Part shown: positions 61,001-64,000 of the stretch, piece by piece
How positions within the stretch are numbered: the stretch's first letter is position 1
Layout of the letters: every line of letters starts with the position of its first letter
Source of the DNA: Aquatica leii
Taxonomy: Eukaryota; Arthropoda; Insecta; Coleoptera; Lampyridae
Assembly (NCBI GenBank): GCA_035610365.1
Contig: CM069433.1
Span: forward strand, 194,728,221 to 194,792,220
Reading direction: 5' to 3'
DNA: 64,000 bases
Notes under the pieces: model-generated
Told to the model about the DNA's origin: nothing
Database searches by the model: none
What the model saw: only the letters and a program-made list of their open reading frames with translations
Program-made: the position numbers and the translations under genes

Positions 61001-64000
61001 AACATTATTAAAAAGAAAAAACAATTAAAAAACAAACAGGAAGCTTGTAAATTTAAATTAAAGTTTAAGGTAGGCAACTTACAATGCACTAGACGTCACG
61101 AAGACATCTTCTTTACTTCATGTTCTCCTGATACAAAATCGCAAGTTTTCGAAATTTTTCGTGTTAGGTTAGCGTTTTAGGAGAAACTTTAAGACGTCGA
61201 TTTTTCGATTTAAATACAAAAAAATATGAATGTTTTGTTACTATCGTCTGTAAAAGGCCTAAAACTAATTGAAAATGATAAAACTTTATTTGGCAAAAAG
61301 CGTTAAGCCTTGTTAATCAAAAATTTCGATTTGCCAAAAACTAAAAAATATTTTTAATTGTAATTATTTAAATATACCCGATGGTCAATTACGAACATTA
61401 TTAAAAAGAAAAAACAATTAAAAACAAACAGGAAGCTTGTAAATTTAAATTAAAGTTTAAGGTAGGCAACTTACAATGCACTAGACGTCACGAAGACATC
61501 TTCTTTACTTCATGTTCTCCTGATACAAAATCGCAAGTTTTCGAAATTTTTCGTGTTAGGTTAGCGTTTTAGGAGAAACTTTAAGACGTCGATTTTTCGA
61601 TTTAAATACAAAAAAATATGAATGTTTTGTTACTATCGTCTGTAAAAGGCCTAAAACTAATTGAAAATGATAAAACTTTATTTGGCAAAAAGCGTTAAGC
61701 CTTGTTAATCAAAAATTTCGATTTGCCAAAAAACTAAAAAAATATTTTTAATTGTAATTATTTAAATATACCCGATGGTCAATTACGAACATTATTAAAA
61801 AGAAAAAACAATTAAAAAACAAACAGGAAGCTTGTAAATTTAAATTAAAGTTTAAGGTAGGCAACTTACAATGCACTAGACGTCACGAAGACATCTTCTT
61901 TACTTCATGTTCTCCTGATACAAAATCGCAAGTTTTCGAAATTTTTCGTGTTAGGTTAGCGTTTTAGGAGAAACTTTAAGACGTCGATTTTTCGATTTAA
62001 ATACAAAAAAATATGAATGTTTTGTTACTATCGTCTGTAAAAGGCCTAAAACTAATTGAAAATGATAAAACTTTATTTGGCAAAAAGCGTTAAGCCTTGT
62101 TAATCAAAAATTTCGATTTGCCAAAAAACTAAAAAATATTTTTAATTGTAATTATTTAAATATACCCGATGGTCAATTACGAACATTATTAAAAAGAAAA
62201 AACAATTAAAAAACAAACAGGAAGCTTGTAAATTTAAATTAAAGTTTAAGGTAGGCAACTTACAATGCACTAGACGTCACGAAGACATCTTCTTTACTTC
62301 ATGTTCTCCTGATACAAAATCGCAAGTTTTCGAAATTTTTCGTGTTAGGTTAGCGTTTTAGGAGAAACTTTAAGACGTCGATTTTTCGATTTAAATACAA
62401 AAAAATATGAATGTTTTGTTACTAATCGTCTGTAAAAGGCCTAAAACTAATTGAAAATGATAAAACTTTATTTGGCAAAAAGCGTTAAGCCTTGTTAATC
62501 AAAAATTTCGATTTGCCAAAAAACTAAAAAAATATTTTTAATTGTAATTATTTAAATATACCCGATGGTCAATTACGAACATTATTAAAAAGAAAAAACA
62601 ATTAAAAACAAACAGGAAGCTTGTAAATTTAAATTAAAGTTTAAGGTAGGCAACTTACAATGCACTAGACGTCACGAAGACATCTTCTTTACTTCATGTT
62701 CTCCTGATACAAAATCGCAAGTTTTCGAAATTTTTCGTGTTAGGTTAGCGTTTTAGGAGAAACTTTAAGACGTCGATTTTCGATTTAAATACAAAAAAAT
62801 ATGAATGTTTTGTTACTATCGTCTGTAAAAGGCCTAAAACTAATTGAAAATGATAAAACTTTATTTGGCAAAAAGCGTTAAGCCTTGTTAATCAAAAATT
62901 TCGATTTGCCAAAAAACTAAAAAAATATTTTTAATTGTAATTATTTAAATATACCCGATGGTCAATTACGAACATTATTAAAAAGAAAAAACAATTAAAA
63001 ACAAACAGGAAGCTTGTAAATTTAAATTAAAGTTTAAGGTAGGCAACTTACAATGCACTAGACGTCACGAAGACATCTTCTTTACTTCATGTTCTCCTGA
63101 TACAAAATCGCAAGTTTTCGAAATTTTTCGTGTTAGGTTAGCGTTTTAGGAGAAACTTTAAGACGTCGATTTTTCGATTTAAATACAAAAAAATATGAAT
63201 GTTTTGTTACTAATCGTCTGTAAAAGGCCTAAAACTAATTGAAAATGATAAAACTTTATTTGGCAAAAAGCGTTAAGCCTTGTTAATCAAAAATTTCGAT
63301 TTGCCAAAAACTAAAAAATATTTTTAATTGTAATTATTTAAATATACCCGATGGTCAATTACGAACATTATTAAAAAGAAAAAACAATTAAAAACAAACA
63401 GGAAGCTTGTAAATTTAAATTAAAGTTTAAGGTAGGCAACTTACAATGCACTAGACGTCACGAAGACATCTTCTTTACTTCATGTTCTCCTGATACAAAA
63501 TCGCAAGTTTTCGAAATTTTTCGTGTTAGGTTAGCGTTTTAGGAGAAACTTTAAGACGTCGATTTTTCGATTTAAATACAAAAAAATATGAATGTTTTGT
63601 TACTATCGTCTGTAAAAGGCCTAAAACTAATTGAAAATGATAAAACTTTATTTGGCAAAAAGCGTTAAGCCTTGTTAATCAAAAATTTCGATTTGCCAAA
63701 AAACTAAAAAATATTTTTAATTGTAATTATTTAAATATACCTGATGGTCAATTACGAACATTATTAAAAAGAAAAACAATTAAAAAACAAACAGGAAGCT
63801 TGTAAATTTAAATTAAAGTTTAAGGTAGGCAACTTACAATGCACTAGACGTCACGAAGACATCTTCTTTACTTCATGTTCTCCTGATACAAAATCGCAAG
63901 TTTTCGAAATTTTTCGTGTTAGGTTAGCGTTTTAGGAGAAACTTTAAGACGTCGATTTTTCGATTTAAATACAAAAAAATATGAATGTTTTGTTACTATC
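58045..64000 (+). repeat. Homogenised distal satellite block
   Basis: About 15 consecutive monomers, all of the atgaatg type in the variable block, all with gatttgcc, aaattt, cactagacg and gcaagttttc in the rest. They differ mainly in homopolymer lengths and in tactatcg versus tactaatcg. The block continues past the window end. Confidence 0.9.

Larger units (their letters stand above)
14367..64000 (+). repeat. Satellite DNA array, ~394-bp monomer, ~126 head-to-tail copies
   Basis: A fixed landmark (gatggtcaattacgaac) recurs at 14533, 14928, 15324, 15712, 16102 (as gatgatc), 16492, 16889, 17282, 17672 and so on, giving spacings of 388-397 bases, to 63743 and beyond the window. All copies are in the same orientation. 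The monomer has a variable block after gacgtcga (about 60-100 bases), a homopolymer-rich middle, and a conserved half from cttgtaaa to gttttagg. Diagnostic variants are: aaatac or aaattt before aaattaaag; acaatgcac, acaaggcac or cactagacg; ttcacttta with ggaaatttta, or tttacttca with gcaagttttc. Sequence is AT-rich with many A and T tracts, as in curved satellite DNA. The copy count is an estimate from length divided by spacing. Confidence 0.98.

Noticed and set aside
14367..64000. CRISPR-like or bacterial repeat array
   Set aside because: Monomers are contiguous with no unique spacers, about 394 bp long, in a eukaryotic context.

Overview
The window is nuclear DNA of an animal, most likely an insect. 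The evidence is one intron-split metazoan gene with canonical GT-AG borders, heavily decayed R1-clade non-LTR and Penelope-like retroelements, AT-rich flanks and a very large satellite array. Order and species cannot be fixed from sequence alone. No prokaryotic features, tRNA, rRNA or CRISPR array were recognised.

Layout. (1) 1-3230: a plus-strand R1-clade non-LTR retrotransposon with gag, endonuclease and reverse transcriptase in order, riddled with stops and frameshifts. (2) 3420-3760: a probable minus-strand remnant of a Penelope-like GIY-YIG endonuclease, then about 1.3 kb without a recognisable gene. (3) 5063-13620: a five-exon gene on the plus strand for ethanolamine kinase, 349 codons plus stop when spliced, with every exon phase compatible. 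Its first intron is 7.1 kb and carries a nest of minus-strand retroelements: Penelope-like pieces at both ends (5815-6050 and 9735-11600) with an R1-clade element (about 6050-9730) between them. (4) 13621-14366: 3' flank with two AATAAA signals. (5) 14367 to the window end: 49.6 kb of head-to-tail satellite DNA, monomer about 388-397 bp, roughly 126 copies, still running at base 64000.

The satellite is the most notable object. By tracking diagnostic variants monomer by monomer I find two adjacent higher-order repeats: a 12-monomer unit of about 4.72 kb present twice (17876-27314) and a 9-monomer unit of about 3.55 kb present twice (26526-33633). They overlap by two monomers. Beyond about 35.2 kb new subfamilies take over, and the last 6 kb are almost uniform copies of one type. 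This records successive rounds of unequal exchange and homogenisation, starting less than 0.8 kb past the stop codon of a probably functional gene. Nested retroelements, a long intron and the abutting satellite together suggest a euchromatin/heterochromatin border (inference).

Only the ethanolamine kinase gene looks functional. It would act in the CDP-ethanolamine (Kennedy) branch of phosphatidylethanolamine synthesis. The retroelements are dead copies. The short ORFs inside satellite monomers are reported as an observation, not as genes.
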